NCBI GenBank assembly: GCA_028583685.1 | Contig: JAMXIF010000224.1 | Span: 4,727,837-4,791,836 of the forward strand | Length of the DNA: 64,000 nucleotides | Source of the DNA: Petaurus breviceps papuanus | Taxonomy: Eukaryota > Chordata > Mammalia > Diprotodontia > Petauridae | Reading direction: 5' to 3' | In this document: positions 52,601 to 58,539 of the stretch, piece by piece | Layout: the number at the start of each line of letters is the position of its first letter | Position numbering within the stretch: the first letter of the stretch is position 1 | The notes under the pieces: generated by a model | The model's input: the letters and a program-made list of their open reading frames with translations, nothing else | Databases searched by the model: none | Told to the model about the DNA's origin: nothing | Made by a program: the position numbers and the translations under genes

Positions 52601-54644
52601 AGAGCCCAGACCGGCCCTCCGCTCCTCTGACCCCCCTCTGCCCTGCTTATCCCCCCTTCCCCATCTCCCACCCACCCCTCCCCTGCTCACCCCTTTGCCT
52701 GCCCTCCCAGGACAACCTTCACCTTCACCCAGGCAATCCCCTGCCTCCACAAGCGTGGGGTGCAGGGTCCCCTCTACAGGTCTCACTTTCTTCATCTGTT
52801 AGATGGATATGTAAGTTAGTCACTTCCTCCTTCCAAGGCTGCTGTCAGGAAGGCTCCCAGAGAGCCCCTTGGGTACTTTGGGACAGCTGGGCCTGAGGGG
52901 CACTGGCATCCCTTTTCTTCTGCAGGACTCTCCCAGTAACAAACTGCTCTACGCCAAAGAGATTTCCACTTACAAGAAGATGGTGGAGGAGTGAGTATGG
53001 CCCCATCCTGCCCTCTCCCCCACTTCTTTTCCTCTGGTCGGAGAGTGCTTTACTCCTCCCAGGAGCCTCTCTGCTTGGGCCAGCTCAGCCTGGTTCCCCC
53101 AGGCATGCTCCCGTCATGGGTCTGGCTCCAGGGGGCTCTGTCCCACACCTGGCCTCTGACCAAGGGCTTCCTGAGGCCTCAGCCTGCACAGGGAGGGGGG
53201 CGGCTGGAGAGCCTAGGTTTGGTGGGGAGGGCCATCACCTTAGACCCTCTGCAGCTGGTGCCCTCCTCCCTACCCATCCCTCCATTTGTCTGTGTGTCCA
53301 TCCCTCCAGTTACTACCGAGGGATCCGACAGATGGTACAAGTGAGCGACCAGGACATGAACACCCACTTAGCCGAGATTTCCCGGGTAAGGAAGGGGGGA
53401 GCGAGGGGAGCCTTTTCTTTCTCTTTCTCCCCTCCCACGTCTCAATGAATGGGGCCCCCTCCCCACCCAGACTCCCCCCCTTCTCCAATGAGTCACCTGC
53501 CATAGCTGGGGGGAGCAGGGGGGCTGCTTCATTGTGGGGCTGGGCCTGGGCCAAGGCTCAATGGGCTGGGAATGCAAAGCTATGGTAATGAGGCGTGGGG
53601 GGTATGGAAATGAGAGGGGAGGGAGAGCAGAAAATGGGGTGGGGGTCAGAGTTGGTGCAGCAGCTGTGTGGGTGGCTTTGGGATGGGGCTGGGGGCGCCT
53701 GGGTGGGGCTGGGCTGGTGCGTGCACACACGTGGCTGTTACTGTGGGGTTGTGCCTGATGGTGAGTGTCTAGCTGTTTGAGAACCTGTGTGTGTCTGTGT
53801 CTGTCTCTGTGTGTCTGTGTGTGTGTCTGTGTGTGTGTCTCTGTGTGTCTCTGTGTGTGTGTGTCTGTGTGCGTCTGTGTGTGTCTATGTGTGTGTCTCT
53901 GTCTCTGTGTGTGTCTGTGTGTGTGTCTCTGTGTCTCTGTGTGTGTCTCTGTCTCTGTGTTCCTTACCGTGCACTGAGGAAGCATCTCTGTCCCCCTTCC
54001 CAGCTCATTCCTACCTCCCTTTAACACTCTCCGACTCTGCTTCTGTGTCTGTCTCAGTTCCCAAAGCTGATTGCTTCCTGGGTGAAAGGCTCCCTCGCAG
54101 TCACAGAGATACAGGCCCAGAAAGCCCTGGATCCTAAAGCCTCAGGCCAGTCTCTTGGAGACACTTGCTTAAGCCAAGGGATTAGATTTATGAATAGGAG
54201 AGTTAGGCTGGGGCTTCCAACCTGTGTGGTTGTGTGTCTGTGTCAGACTGGGCAGGGACCAGGAGCAGAGGGCCCTAGACCCTGCCCAGGAGCCCCCGGC
54301 TTTCTCTTCCCTGATGGTCAGAGTAGGTCCATGTCTCCCCCCACAGGCACACACAGATTCTCTGAATACCCTTGTGGCCTTGCATCAGCTGTACCAGTAT
54401 ACACAGAAGTACTATGATGAGGTAGGTGGAGGGCCCTAGGGAGCAGGGGAGAGAGTGGTGGGGGCCTTGGAGCCTGGGATCGGGGCCTGGGGAGTCACTG
54501 GGACCCTCGGGCATGCCGTCCTGTGTCCTCCCGCCACAGATCATCAATGCCCTGGAGGAGGACCCCGCGGCCCAGAAGATGCAGCTGGCCTTCCGCCTAC
54601 AGCAGATCGCAGCGGCTCTGGAGAACAAGGTCACGGACCTCTGA
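25943..54644 (+). CDS. PLXNB2: Plexin-B2 (full coding span, 35 coding exons)
   Basis: Type I membrane receptor for class 4 semaphorins that signals through its own R-Ras/Rap GAP domain, Rnd/Rac binding and PDZ-RhoGEF/LARG. The spliced product is about 1858 residues (human B2, from memory, 1838). Layout: signal peptide 1-20; Sema about 25-470; PSI1 about 480-525; PSI2 about 637-665; PSI3 about 770-810; IPT/TIG domains about 815-1140; convertase site KRRQKR 1179-1184; transmembrane helix about 1217-1240; GAP 1 about 1275-1480; Rho-binding domain about 1484-1600; GAP 2 about 1600-1850; C-terminal VTDL. GAP arginines R1411, R1412 and R1707 are present. Residues throughout match B2 and not B1, B3, A or D1 (for example CTPPIE, NNKCTPP-type start, [28 protein letters not shown]). 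All GT-AG introns. Exon 19 is damaged at its 5' edge. Exon coordinates are listed separately. Confidence 0.98.
27443..27625 (+). CDS. PLXNB2: PLXNB2 coding exon 2 (368-428)
   Basis: Sema domain: [19 protein letters not shown] and [11 protein letters not shown]. Acceptor CTGCAG, donor GTGAGT; 61 codons, phase 0 at both ends. Confidence 0.97.
27948..28079 (+). CDS. PLXNB2: PLXNB2 coding exon 3 (429-472)
   Basis: End of Sema: [20 protein letters not shown], ending LYVMTQDK. Acceptor GCTCAG, donor GTAACA; phase 0 at both ends. Confidence 0.97.
28440..28695. repeat. CT-rich tract in intron 3
   Basis: Mixed TCTC/CTGT/CCCT repeats, densest at 28570-28695. Frames across it are repeat translations. 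Intron 3 (28080-30391) otherwise holds the fold-back element at 29346-29536 and no other feature I can name. Confidence 0.9.
29346..29536. mobile_element. Fold-back MITE-like DNA element, probably hAT
   Basis: Arms of about 65 bases, 29372-29437 and 29449-29513, are inverted repeats of each other with few mismatches and an 11-bp loop. Key blocks are GGTGTGGCCTTTTGACTGAG on the left and GATTCAGTCAAAGGGCCACA on the right. The right end continues to GTTCCCCACTCCTGG, which resembles hAT-type ends in mammals. The left end is masked by a run of 20 G (29346-29365). Non-autonomous and without coding capacity. Confidence 0.65.
30392..30492 (+). CDS. PLXNB2: PLXNB2 coding exon 4 (473-506)
   Basis: Last Sema strand and first half of PSI1: [29 protein letters not shown]. 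Ends in phase 2 (TG), with the codon completed by exon 5. Donor GTGAGT. Confidence 0.96.
30880..31006 (+). CDS. PLXNB2: PLXNB2 coding exon 5 (506-548)
   Basis: Second half of PSI1: [17 protein letters not shown], ending NMSRRAQGE. Residue 506 is Cys where my memory of human is Arg. Donor GTATGA. Confidence 0.95.
31449..31602 (+). CDS. PLXNB2: PLXNB2 coding exon 6 (549-600)
   Basis: [20 protein letters not shown], ending [14 protein letters not shown]: inter-PSI segment with the first IPT-like fold. Acceptor TCTCCAG, donor GTCAGG, ends in phase 1. Confidence 0.95.
32541..32600. repeat. (TG)n microsatellite
   Basis: About 28 TG units with two C interruptions early on. Likely polymorphic. Confidence 0.95.
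33225..33510 (+). repeat. L2 LINE 3' end remnant
   Basis: CTTCAAATCCCTGGTTCTCC, TTCAGGAGATCCTTTCTGGG, ACAGAAGTTCCCTAAGGACG and CTAGAGCCTGATAAATCCTG follow the order of the L2 3' end. Confidence 0.55.
33642..33756 (+). CDS. PLXNB2: PLXNB2 coding exon 7 (600-638)
   Basis: [36 protein letters not shown]. Leads into PSI2. Donor GTAAGT. Confidence 0.95.
33871..33979 (+). CDS. PLXNB2: PLXNB2 coding exon 8 (638-674)
   Basis: PSI2 module: [20 protein letters not shown], ending EEGIIKSHM. Only 114 bp from exon 7. Donor GTAAGG. Confidence 0.96.
34610..34711 (+). CDS. PLXNB2: PLXNB2 coding exon 9 (675-708)
   Basis: [20 protein letters not shown] then [12 protein letters not shown]: start of the IPT-type domain after PSI2. 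Phase 0 at both ends. Confidence 0.96.
34712..35993. other. Intron 9: old L2/MIR debris
   Basis: CA repeats at 34755-34790. An L2-like 3' segment is at 35150-35345 (GAAATGCCACCTTCTCCAGG), followed by a tail-like piece at 35395-35480 (CCTACTGTGTGCCAGGCACC). Nothing else recognised. Confidence 0.5.
35994..36086 (+). CDS. PLXNB2: PLXNB2 coding exon 10 (709-739)
   Basis: [18 protein letters not shown], ending TFTFTTPK. 31 codons, phase 0 at both ends. Acceptor CCCCAG, donor GTACGG. Confidence 0.95.
36626..36707 (+). CDS. PLXNB2: PLXNB2 coding exon 11 (740-767)
   Basis: [20 protein letters not shown], ending NIDSKLE. Donor GTGAGG at 36708; ends in phase 1. Confidence 0.95.
36708..36999. repeat. 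Degenerate GGGCGGGGCC-type repeats in intron 11
   Basis: GGGCGGGGCCTGG, GGCGGGGCCAG and GGAGGGGGCGGGG recur at about 30-40-bp spacing across 36740-36920. These are CpG-bearing, Sp1-like GC boxes in a G-rich array. Function, if any, is not shown. Confidence 0.7.
37000..37160 (+). CDS. PLXNB2: PLXNB2 coding exon 12 (767-820)
   Basis: PSI3: [38 protein letters not shown], ending CPPPVITK. Acceptor TTCCGCAG, donor GTGAAG. Confidence 0.97.
37265..37345. repeat. (TC)n/(CA)n microsatellite in intron 12
   Basis: A CT run at 37272-37290 passes into ACACAC/GCATAC repeats up to about 37345. Confidence 0.9.
37743..37891 (+). CDS. PLXNB2: PLXNB2 coding exon 13 (821-870)
   Basis: First classical [44 protein letters not shown]. 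Ends in phase 2. Donor GTAATA. Confidence 0.97.
38090..38225 (+). repeat. L2 LINE 3' end remnant
   Basis: TCAGGGAAGCCTCCCTGGAT, GTCTTTGCACTCCCAGTGCC and TAGTAAAGACAG match the L2 3' end pattern. It lies in intron 13. Confidence 0.5.
38279..38400. repeat. (GATA)n microsatellite with assembly gap
   Basis: Tandem GATA (TAGA) on both sides of ten N (38328-38337). The N block is a gap of unknown true length, so the repeat is longer or shorter than shown. Confidence 0.98.
38711..38819 (+). CDS. PLXNB2: PLXNB2 coding exon 14 (870-906)
   Basis: [19 protein letters not shown], ending PPHVQFTYQ: rest of the IPT. Donor GTGAGT. Confidence 0.96.
39040..39495 (+). repeat. L2 LINE 3' end
   Basis: One of the clearer L2 copies: GGCATTCAAGGCCTTCTGCA, TGCTGGGAATGCCCTTCCCT, CCTTTAAAGCTGAGTC, ACTGTGAGCTCCCAGAGGGC, AGGCACTATGTCTC and AGCAAGCACTTAATAAATGT at the end. 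It fills most of intron 14. Confidence 0.8.
39752..39900 (+). CDS. PLXNB2: PLXNB2 coding exon 15 (907-956)
   Basis: Next [38 protein letters not shown], ending KKDVPCEV. The donor GTATGT at 39901 is chosen because it restores V-I-E-F with exon 16. A second GT two bases earlier would shift the frame. Confidence 0.95.
40020..40190 (+). CDS. PLXNB2: PLXNB2 coding exon 16 (956-1013)
   Basis: [53 protein letters not shown]. Intron 15 is only 119 bp. Donor GTAATA. Confidence 0.96.
40221..40257. repeat. (AC)n microsatellite in intron 16
   Basis: About 18 AC units, 30 bp after the exon 16 donor. Confidence 0.95.
41004..41142 (+). CDS. PLXNB2: PLXNB2 coding exon 17 (1013-1059)
   Basis: [34 protein letters not shown] followed by RRRKR (residues 1045-1049, bases 41098-41112) and [10 protein letters not shown]. 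The basic run is a furin-type motif not present in human B2 as I recall it. Donor GTCAGT. Confidence 0.95.
41749..41976 (+). CDS. PLXNB2: PLXNB2 coding exon 18 (1060-1135)
   Basis: [54 protein letters not shown], ending NKLIHAR. 76 codons, phase 0 at both ends. Donor GTGAGG. Confidence 0.97.
42064..42235. repeat. 118-bp-spaced direct duplication in intron 18
   Basis: A segment of about 50 bases beginning ATGAGGGGATGGTTCCATTG and running through GCAGCAGCCAAGGAAGGCCT occurs at 42064 and again at 42182, with one visible mismatch. The sequence between is not part of the match at the same level. Confidence 0.9.
42454..42622 (+). CDS. PLXNB2: PLXNB2 coding exon 19, 5' edge corrupted (about 1136-1194)
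   Basis: From 42482 the frame is clean: [47 protein letters not shown], 47 codons ending at donor GTAAGT. The convertase site KRRQKR is at 42575-42592; B-plexins are known to be cut there into two chains. Upstream, TTAAAAAAGCGAGGG, nine C and five G stand where about 12 residues (human GTNLNKAMTLQE) are expected. A run of 25 C (42429-42453) replaces the acceptor. The true start is therefore not readable. I take this as an assembly or base-calling fault and not a gene defect. Confidence 0.85.
42623..43814. other. Intron 19: no named feature
   Basis: 1.19 kb of GC-rich intron. A short piece (CTGCCCTCGGGGAGCTTAGG, 43511-43535) recalls the core of an old mammalian repeat also seen at 7411 and 21451. 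Nothing else recognised. Confidence 0.5.
43815..43954 (+). CDS. PLXNB2: PLXNB2 coding exon 20 (1195-1241)
   Basis: Last extracellular segment [20 protein letters not shown] and the transmembrane helix [25 protein letters not shown]. Ends in phase 2. Donor GTGAAG. Confidence 0.97.
44223..44323 (+). CDS. PLXNB2: PLXNB2 coding exon 21 (1241-1275)
   Basis: Juxtamembrane coiled segment: [33 protein letters not shown]. Known in plexins as the segment that controls GAP dimerisation. Acceptor CCCGAAG. Confidence 0.97.
44395..44622 (+). mobile_element. Long-form marsupial SINE in intron 21
   Basis: Full order: CAGGCAGCTGGGTGACACAG, AAAGTTCAAATCTGGCCTCA, GCTGTGTGACCCTGGGCAAG, TCTCCTCATCTATAAAACGA, GGAGAAGGAAATGGTAAATC and GGGTCACAGAGAGTCAGACA, ending CAATTGAACA. 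Inserted 72 bp downstream of exon 21. Confidence 0.9.
45022..45251 (+). CDS. PLXNB2: PLXNB2 coding exon 22 (1275-1351)
   Basis: Start of the GAP domain: [40 protein letters not shown], ending [12 protein letters not shown]. Donor GTGAGT, phase 0. Confidence 0.97.
45267..45345. repeat. 28-bp direct duplication in intron 22
   Basis: A 28-base segment starting CAGGCCCTGCCCTCAGGGGG and ending CTCCCAGT is repeated exactly at 45267-45294 and 45318-45345 (51-bp spacing), just after the exon 22 donor. Confidence 0.95.
45638..45819 (+). CDS. PLXNB2: PLXNB2 coding exon 23 (1352-1412)
   Basis: [43 protein letters not shown], ending NPKLMLRR. The two final arginines are the plexin arginine fingers; the codon of the second (AG|A) is split by intron 23. 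Donor GTACCG. Confidence 0.97.
45820..47086. other. Intron 23: MIR-like pieces and (TG)n
   Basis: Two diverged copies of a GTGACGTGCCTGGTGGGGA / GTGTCTGTCTGAGCTACCCA unit at 45870-45925 and 46030-46095 form a local duplication. A MIR-like piece is at 46340-46460 and a SINE/MIR-like piece at 46740-46870. A (GT)n run is at 46650-46681. Confidence 0.6.
47087..47153 (+). CDS. PLXNB2: PLXNB2 coding exon 24 (1412-1434)
   Basis: Short 67-bp exon: [22 protein letters not shown]. Acceptor TTTCCAG, donor GTGAGG. Confidence 0.96.
47430..47576 (+). CDS. PLXNB2: PLXNB2 coding exon 25 (1435-1483)
   Basis: [38 protein letters not shown], ending DDVEYIPL. End of GAP part 1. Phase 0 at both ends. Confidence 0.97.
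47577..48852. other. Intron 25: mostly unique
   Basis: A MIR-like piece at about 47650-47760 (AAGTCAATTCCATTCTCTGG). The rest shows no gene or named repeat. Confidence 0.5.
48853..49009 (+). CDS. PLXNB2: PLXNB2 coding exon 26 (1484-1536)
   Basis: Rho-binding domain (ubiquitin-like fold): [37 protein letters not shown]. Donor GTACGC, ends in phase 1. Confidence 0.97.
49470..49625. repeat. GA-rich (purine) tract in intron 26
   Basis: GAGAGGGAGGGAGG-type repeats on the + strand. The minus strand gives false S/P/L-rich frames. The remainder of intron 26 (49010-50264) is non-coding and mostly unassigned. Confidence 0.9.
50265..50365 (+). CDS. PLXNB2: PLXNB2 coding exon 27 (1536-1569)
   Basis: Rho-binding domain: [32 protein letters not shown]. 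Donor GTAAGT. Confidence 0.97.
50622..50706 (+). CDS. PLXNB2: PLXNB2 coding exon 28 (1570-1598)
   Basis: [20 protein letters not shown], ending LPGE. End of the Rho-binding domain. Donor GTGAGT, phase 1. Confidence 0.96.
50988..51142 (+). CDS. PLXNB2: PLXNB2 coding exon 29 (1598-1649)
   Basis: [51 protein letters not shown] part 2 begins. The donor GTGCAC departs from the usual GTRAGT, but the match to exon 30 ([11 protein letters not shown]) supports it. Confidence 0.95.
51252..51412 (+). CDS. PLXNB2: PLXNB2 coding exon 30 (1650-1703)
   Basis: [48 protein letters not shown]. Intron 29 is only 109 bp. Donor GTGATG, phase 2. Confidence 0.97.
51640..51787 (+). CDS. PLXNB2: PLXNB2 coding exon 31 (1703-1752)
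   Basis: [41 protein letters not shown]1707 in LRFW (51650-51652) is the third catalytic arginine of plexin GAP domains. A near-copy of its acceptor lies 52 bp upstream. Confidence 0.97.
51788..52925. other. Intron 31: SINE/MIR remnants
   Basis: An antisense MIR/SINE-like composite lies at 52090-52290 (TTTGCAGATGAGGAGACTGA, ACACAGCTAGTAAATGCC, GATTTGAACTCAAGTCC, ACACCACCTAGCTG). MIR-like traces follow up to 52840. No gene seen. Confidence 0.55.
52926..52990 (+). CDS. PLXNB2: PLXNB2 coding exon 32 (1753-1774)
   Basis: [23 protein letters not shown]. 65 bp, ends in phase 2. Donor GTGAGT. Confidence 0.96.
53310..53385 (+). CDS. PLXNB2: PLXNB2 coding exon 33 (1774-1799)
   Basis: [25 protein letters not shown]. 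Acceptor CCCTCCAG, donor GTAAGG. Confidence 0.96.
53386..54346. other. Intron 33: simple repeats
   Basis: Contains the TGTGTCTG array at 53785-53965 and otherwise no recognised feature. The long minus-strand frame (53368-54027) is a translation of this array. Confidence 0.6.
53785..53965. repeat. (GTGTCT/GTGTGT)n minisatellite
   Basis: About 180 bases of alternating TGTGTCTG and TGTGTGTCTCTG. Confidence 0.95.
54347..54421 (+). CDS. PLXNB2: PLXNB2 coding exon 34 (1800-1824)
   Basis: [25 protein letters not shown]. 25 codons, phase 0. Donor GTAGGT. Confidence 0.97.
54540..54644 (+). CDS. PLXNB2: PLXNB2 coding exon 35 (1825-1858 and stop)
   Basis: [34 protein letters not shown] then TGA. The terminal VTDL is the class I PDZ ligand that recruits PDZ-RhoGEF and LARG in B-plexins. 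The sequence is identical to mammalian B2 as I recall it. Confidence 0.98.
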   Translation: MINALEEDPAAQKMQLAFRLQQIAAALENKVTDL

Positions 54645-55639
54645 CGTCTCCCCCCGCCTGGCTCTGCCCATCAGTCTCTCCCCTCCTGGTCTGAGGATGG
54701 TCGTGTCCCATTTTAAAACGTACAATTCTACAAGAAAGAGAAATTATGGCTTTCTGGGTTACAAAGTGAGACGTGAAAAGGATTCGAACTATAAATTCAT
54801 TCTGCTGGAGCGCGCACTCACGCTCGCTCCCCTGTGGGTGTGAGAAGTAGACCTCTCTCTTCTTAGAAATGTAGACGTCACCTCCGTAGCCTCAGAGGCA
54901 GGGCCAGGGCTGGGGCAGCCTTAGAAGGGGGCCTCTGTGCCACACTCACCACTGACCACCCTGGAGTCGCTGAGCCCAAGTCCTCAGGCCCCAGGTGGTG
55001 CTGCTGGCCCAGGTGGTCCCGCTCCGGCTGCCTGGGGGCACCCACAGGATGAGTTCTGGGCAACTCCAGACTGCCAAGATACCAGCTCTGCCTGCCCGCC
55101 CCAGCCTCCCACAGGCCACAGCGTTCGGGGTATTTCCTAAGTGATTTGTAAATGTGCCTTAATGATCCCCTGATGCTTGTGACGGGGCTGGACCAGGCTG
55201 AAAGTGAACAGCCACCGCTGGTTCTTTCTGCACTTGGGCAGCTGGCTGGGGGGCCTGAGGCTCCCCTGAGATGCTCTCGGACTGGTCAGCTTGACCTTCT
55301 GTGGGGTACCGAGGCTGGCTCTCTGTGCCAGCTCTGAGGTCTGAGTGTCTCCCTGCCCGTCCCTGTCACTCAACTCCCATCTGTTGGCATCTCAAGCTTC
55401 TCTGTATCTTTCCCAGGAGGTGAGAGACAAAATTCGGTACGATTTTCCCCAGCGAGAGGGATGAAGCAGCCTCACCCCCTCCCTACCCGTTCCTGCCTCC
55501 TGGGCCTACACATGGCTACAGCTGAGGACCTTGGCAGGTGTGGTGGAGGGGCCATCCCTCTTCCCACTAATGGCTCTGATCACTAACCCAGAGAGGGGCT
55601 GGTGAATCAGCCTCCCCAGCAGGCCGTGTGAACTGTACC

Positions 55640-55870
55640 CAAGCACGTGGGGCGTCAAACGTCCCACTGTGTGTTGGCCACGTGAGGCTTCATGGAAGGT
55701 TGGACATGTGGGACTTTTTGTCGTGTCTAGTGTTGAACACATGAGGTTTCGTCAAATGTGGAATGTCTGTGTCCCGTCGAGTGTTGGCCACGTCATGAGT
55801 CAGACATTAGATGTCACGTCCGTGGATCATTGAACGTCAGGACTGTGTGATAGCACATAGAAGGCCAAGT
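55640..55870. repeat. Degenerate tandem repeat with E-boxes in the 3' UTR
   Basis: Three or more diverged units start GTGTTGGCCACGTGAGG (55671), GTGTTGAACACATGAGG (55731) and GTGTTGGCCACGTCATGAG (55780), each about 46-60 bases. A shorter related piece with GCACGTGGGGCGTC precedes them. Canonical CACGTG occurs at 55644-55649 and 55679-55684. CpG density is raised. Confidence 0.7.
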
Positions 55871-56104
55871 GTCCAAGACCACTGAGGGGGAGCAGCACCC
55901 TGAACACGTTAGGACTGCACTGAGCACATCTGGCTGTCTTGTGGATGAGGTCCCAAGGCATCATGGTGTGGCACCAGCTCACGTGGCCCCTCCTGCTTGG
56001 TCCTCATTGCGTGGCCTGGGGCCTGGGAGCCTGGGCTGCTGTGGGAAGAGTCTCCTCCCCATCCCCACCCTGGTCCCTGTGTAAATCGCAGTCATTGTAA
56101 ACCA

Positions 56105-56110
56105 AATACA
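56105..56110 (+). terminator. PLXNB2: Probable polyadenylation signal (AATACA variant)
   Basis: AATACA followed 7 bases later by the T-rich GTTCTTTTTCTT. No canonical AATAAA is seen in the last 300 bases before it. AATACA is a known weaker variant hexamer. Confidence 0.5.
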
Positions 56111-56125
56111 ATGTGTTCTTTTTCT

Positions 56126-58283
56126 TACCTGCCCAGGGCTTGTCCTTTGTTTCTCTGTCTCTACCCCTTGCCCCTACCATCCCTGTCTACACCCCTGCCC
56201 CTGGCCTGACACACACTGTCTACACCCCTGCCCCTGGCCCCAGGCAGCCCTTGGTGACAATGTTAATGGCTACAATGACAAGCAGTCTCATTGAGTGTTT
56301 GGGGTCCCCGACCAATGACCAGGCGGGGCAAGGAGGGGGCAGCTGGGGCCTTGCAGGCAGGCAGACTTGAACCTCTGGGCATGGGGGGCAGGGTGGGAGG
56401 GAGGAGGTGGGGTTCTCCTACTCAGCCTCTGGTGCCAGCAGGGTGCCTTTTACCTTGCCCTCCCACCCCACCATCACCTGGGCTGCTAGGTCTCCTAGAA
56501 GTTTCTCACCTGAGCTCCCACACGTGAGAACACGCATGCACACACGAGCATGAGATATGTGAGCCTGTATGAGTGCCCCCATGCACACTCTACCAGCCAT
56601 CCTCATTTTTCCATTCTTCCCTCCCCCCACTCCTCAAGGTCCCTGTGCCAAGCCCCAGGGGCACCCGTCTGTCTCCCTGGCAGCCTGTACCAGGCCTGCT
56701 GTGCACGGGGAGGGTGGGGGGACTGTGATGCCTTCTCAGTCTGCCAGGCTGGCACCTTCTGGAGGGAGGAGGGTACATGCCCACCCAGCCCCTGGGGTTA
56801 AGTCCCAAGCCCAAGCTCAGCATTCTTCCAGCTCAGGGCTCCCCAAAGTCTTCTCACCATGTGCGGAGGGGAAATAGTCCTTCAGCCTGAGATGGGGTGG
56901 GGGTGGGGAGCTGCAGAGGAAATGGGACCGGAGCATGATCACACGACTCATTTTCTCTCTGGGCCTCGGTTTCCCTATATTTACAGTGACAGACCCCACA
57001 ATCCCTTACCAGTTCTGATGTTCTGGGAGTTGAATACTTCATTTCAAATAATCTATGACCCCAGTATAGAAAGGCTCAGAGCTGGAGAAAGGGCCCCACC
57101 CCCTACCCAACCAAGAAGCCCTCGTGTAGCGTTCCTCACAAGTGGTTGGCTGGCCAGCCTCTGCTGGGAGGTGACGGACAGCTCACTGCCTCCCAGGAGC
57201 CCAGATCTGAGAAGGGACATCCCCGGCTTGGGGTCCCACAGGTAGGCAGTGTCAGAGAGGGTCTTCAATCTGGTGACAGCTCCCCTGGGTACTGGGGGCC
57301 GCCCAGTCCTGGGGCTGAGCACTCCCAGGTCCTCAGGGGCCCTCCCTCACCACCCCAGCTTCTCCACTCTCCAACTCATCAGTGCCCCTTCAAACCTCAT
57401 GATGATGCAAAGACTTAAATCCAAACATTTATTTAGCATCTGCTGCATGCAGCGCCCAAGCTCTCACAGCCCATTAAGAGGTTTGTGTAATGGGAGTATA
57501 GGGGAAAGGGGAGGGGTATGGGGTTGGAAGCCCTGCCTCGCAGTCCCAGCTCTGCCACTTCCTAGCTGCATGATCCCAGGCAAGCCTTTGCCTTCTCTGG
57601 GCCTTGGTTTCTCTCTCTGTGAAATGAGGGGCTTGGACATATAGGTATGATAAAAGACAAGGTGTGGTCCATGCCAGGAGAGAACAATGGACCCAGGCTT
57701 GGCTCTTCTGGGGGCAGAGAGGGAGGAGGGAAGGAGAGAGAGAGAGGGAGACGGAGCGGGCACCATTTGGCCTGAGAGGCTCAGGGGAGGCTTTGTGGAG
57801 GAGGAGGAGGAGGAGGGTCCCACACTGGGCCTGGAAGAGAGGGCAGCATTTCTGGGGCAGGGAACCAGAGGCCAGAGATCTCAGGGCATGTAGAGAGAGG
57901 AGACAAGGGTGGGTGGAGGATGGAGTGCCCACCAGGGAAGGACTTTGTGCTAGAGGAAGCAGGCAGCCAGCAGAGTGGCAGGTCAGGCCCATAGGCCTAA
58001 ATGTCAAGCTCCAGCTCATGGGGCCGTTGAGCCTGGAGGCAGGCAGAGCCCCAGGAAGGTCATGAGAGGCCTGAACACATGTGGGTGGGCCACCAGGCTA
58101 GTTGGTGGTGGTGAAGTCAGCGTCAAAGCCCGGTCCAAGCCCGGCCCTGAGGAGGGGCTCACCCATCTTCTCAGACTCTGCCAGCGGCATGTGAGTGAAG
58201 GCCCTGGGGGCATTCGGTTTCATCCACAAACACTTATAATGTGGCTGCTCTGTGCCTGGCACCGGGGCCAGGCTCTGGGGACT
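56126..58283. other. Intergenic, mostly unique
   Basis: A short local repeat (TACACCCCTGCCCCTGGCC, twice at 56190-56240), a MIR-like piece at 57530-57650, and an old unassigned repeat-like stretch at about 57660-58190. No exon recognised. Confidence 0.5.
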
Positions 58284-58535
58284 TGTTCAGCCGTTTCAGT
58301 CCTGTCTGACTCTTCCTGACCCCATTGGGGGTTTTCTTGGCAAAGCAACTGGAGTGATTCGCCTTTTCCTTCCCCAGCTCATTTACAGGTAAGGAAACTG
58401 AGGCAGGCCAGGTGAAGTGACTTGCCCAGGGTCACACAGCTAGTAAGGGTCTGAGGCTGTATTTGAACTTGGGAAGATGAGTCGTGCCGTAGATTCCAAG
58501 CCCAGTGCTCTGTGCACTATGGCGCCTCCTAGTGG
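58284..58535 (-). mobile_element. Long-form marsupial SINE
   Basis: Minus orientation from TTGTTCAGCCGTTTCAGTCC, GGGGGTTTTCTTGGCAAAGC, AAGGAAACTGAGGCAGGCC, TCACACAGCTAGTAAGGG and TATTTGAACTTGGGAAGATG to the head complement CTATGGCGCCTCCTAG. Essentially complete. Confidence 0.9.
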
Positions 58536-58539
58536 CCTC

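Larger units (their letters stand above)
54645..56125 (+). other. PLXNB2: PLXNB2 3' UTR
   Basis: Untranslated sequence from the TGA to about 15 bases past the AATACA signal. The early part (TACAATTCTACAAGAAAGAG, AATTATGGCTTTCTGGGTTA) has the look of a conserved 3' UTR block. A degenerate repeat is at 55640-55870. The end point is inferred from the signal, not from transcripts. Confidence 0.65.

Noticed and set aside
53368-54027. 219-codon minus-strand frame rich in T, H, Q and R
   Set aside because: Translation of the TGTGTCTG array in intron 33.
25943-54644. Identity as plexin-B1, B3, A3 or D1
   Set aside because: N-terminal [34 protein letters not shown] and the C-terminal block match B2. 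B1 has a long proline-rich insert and a different C-terminus, and A and D plexins lack VTDL.
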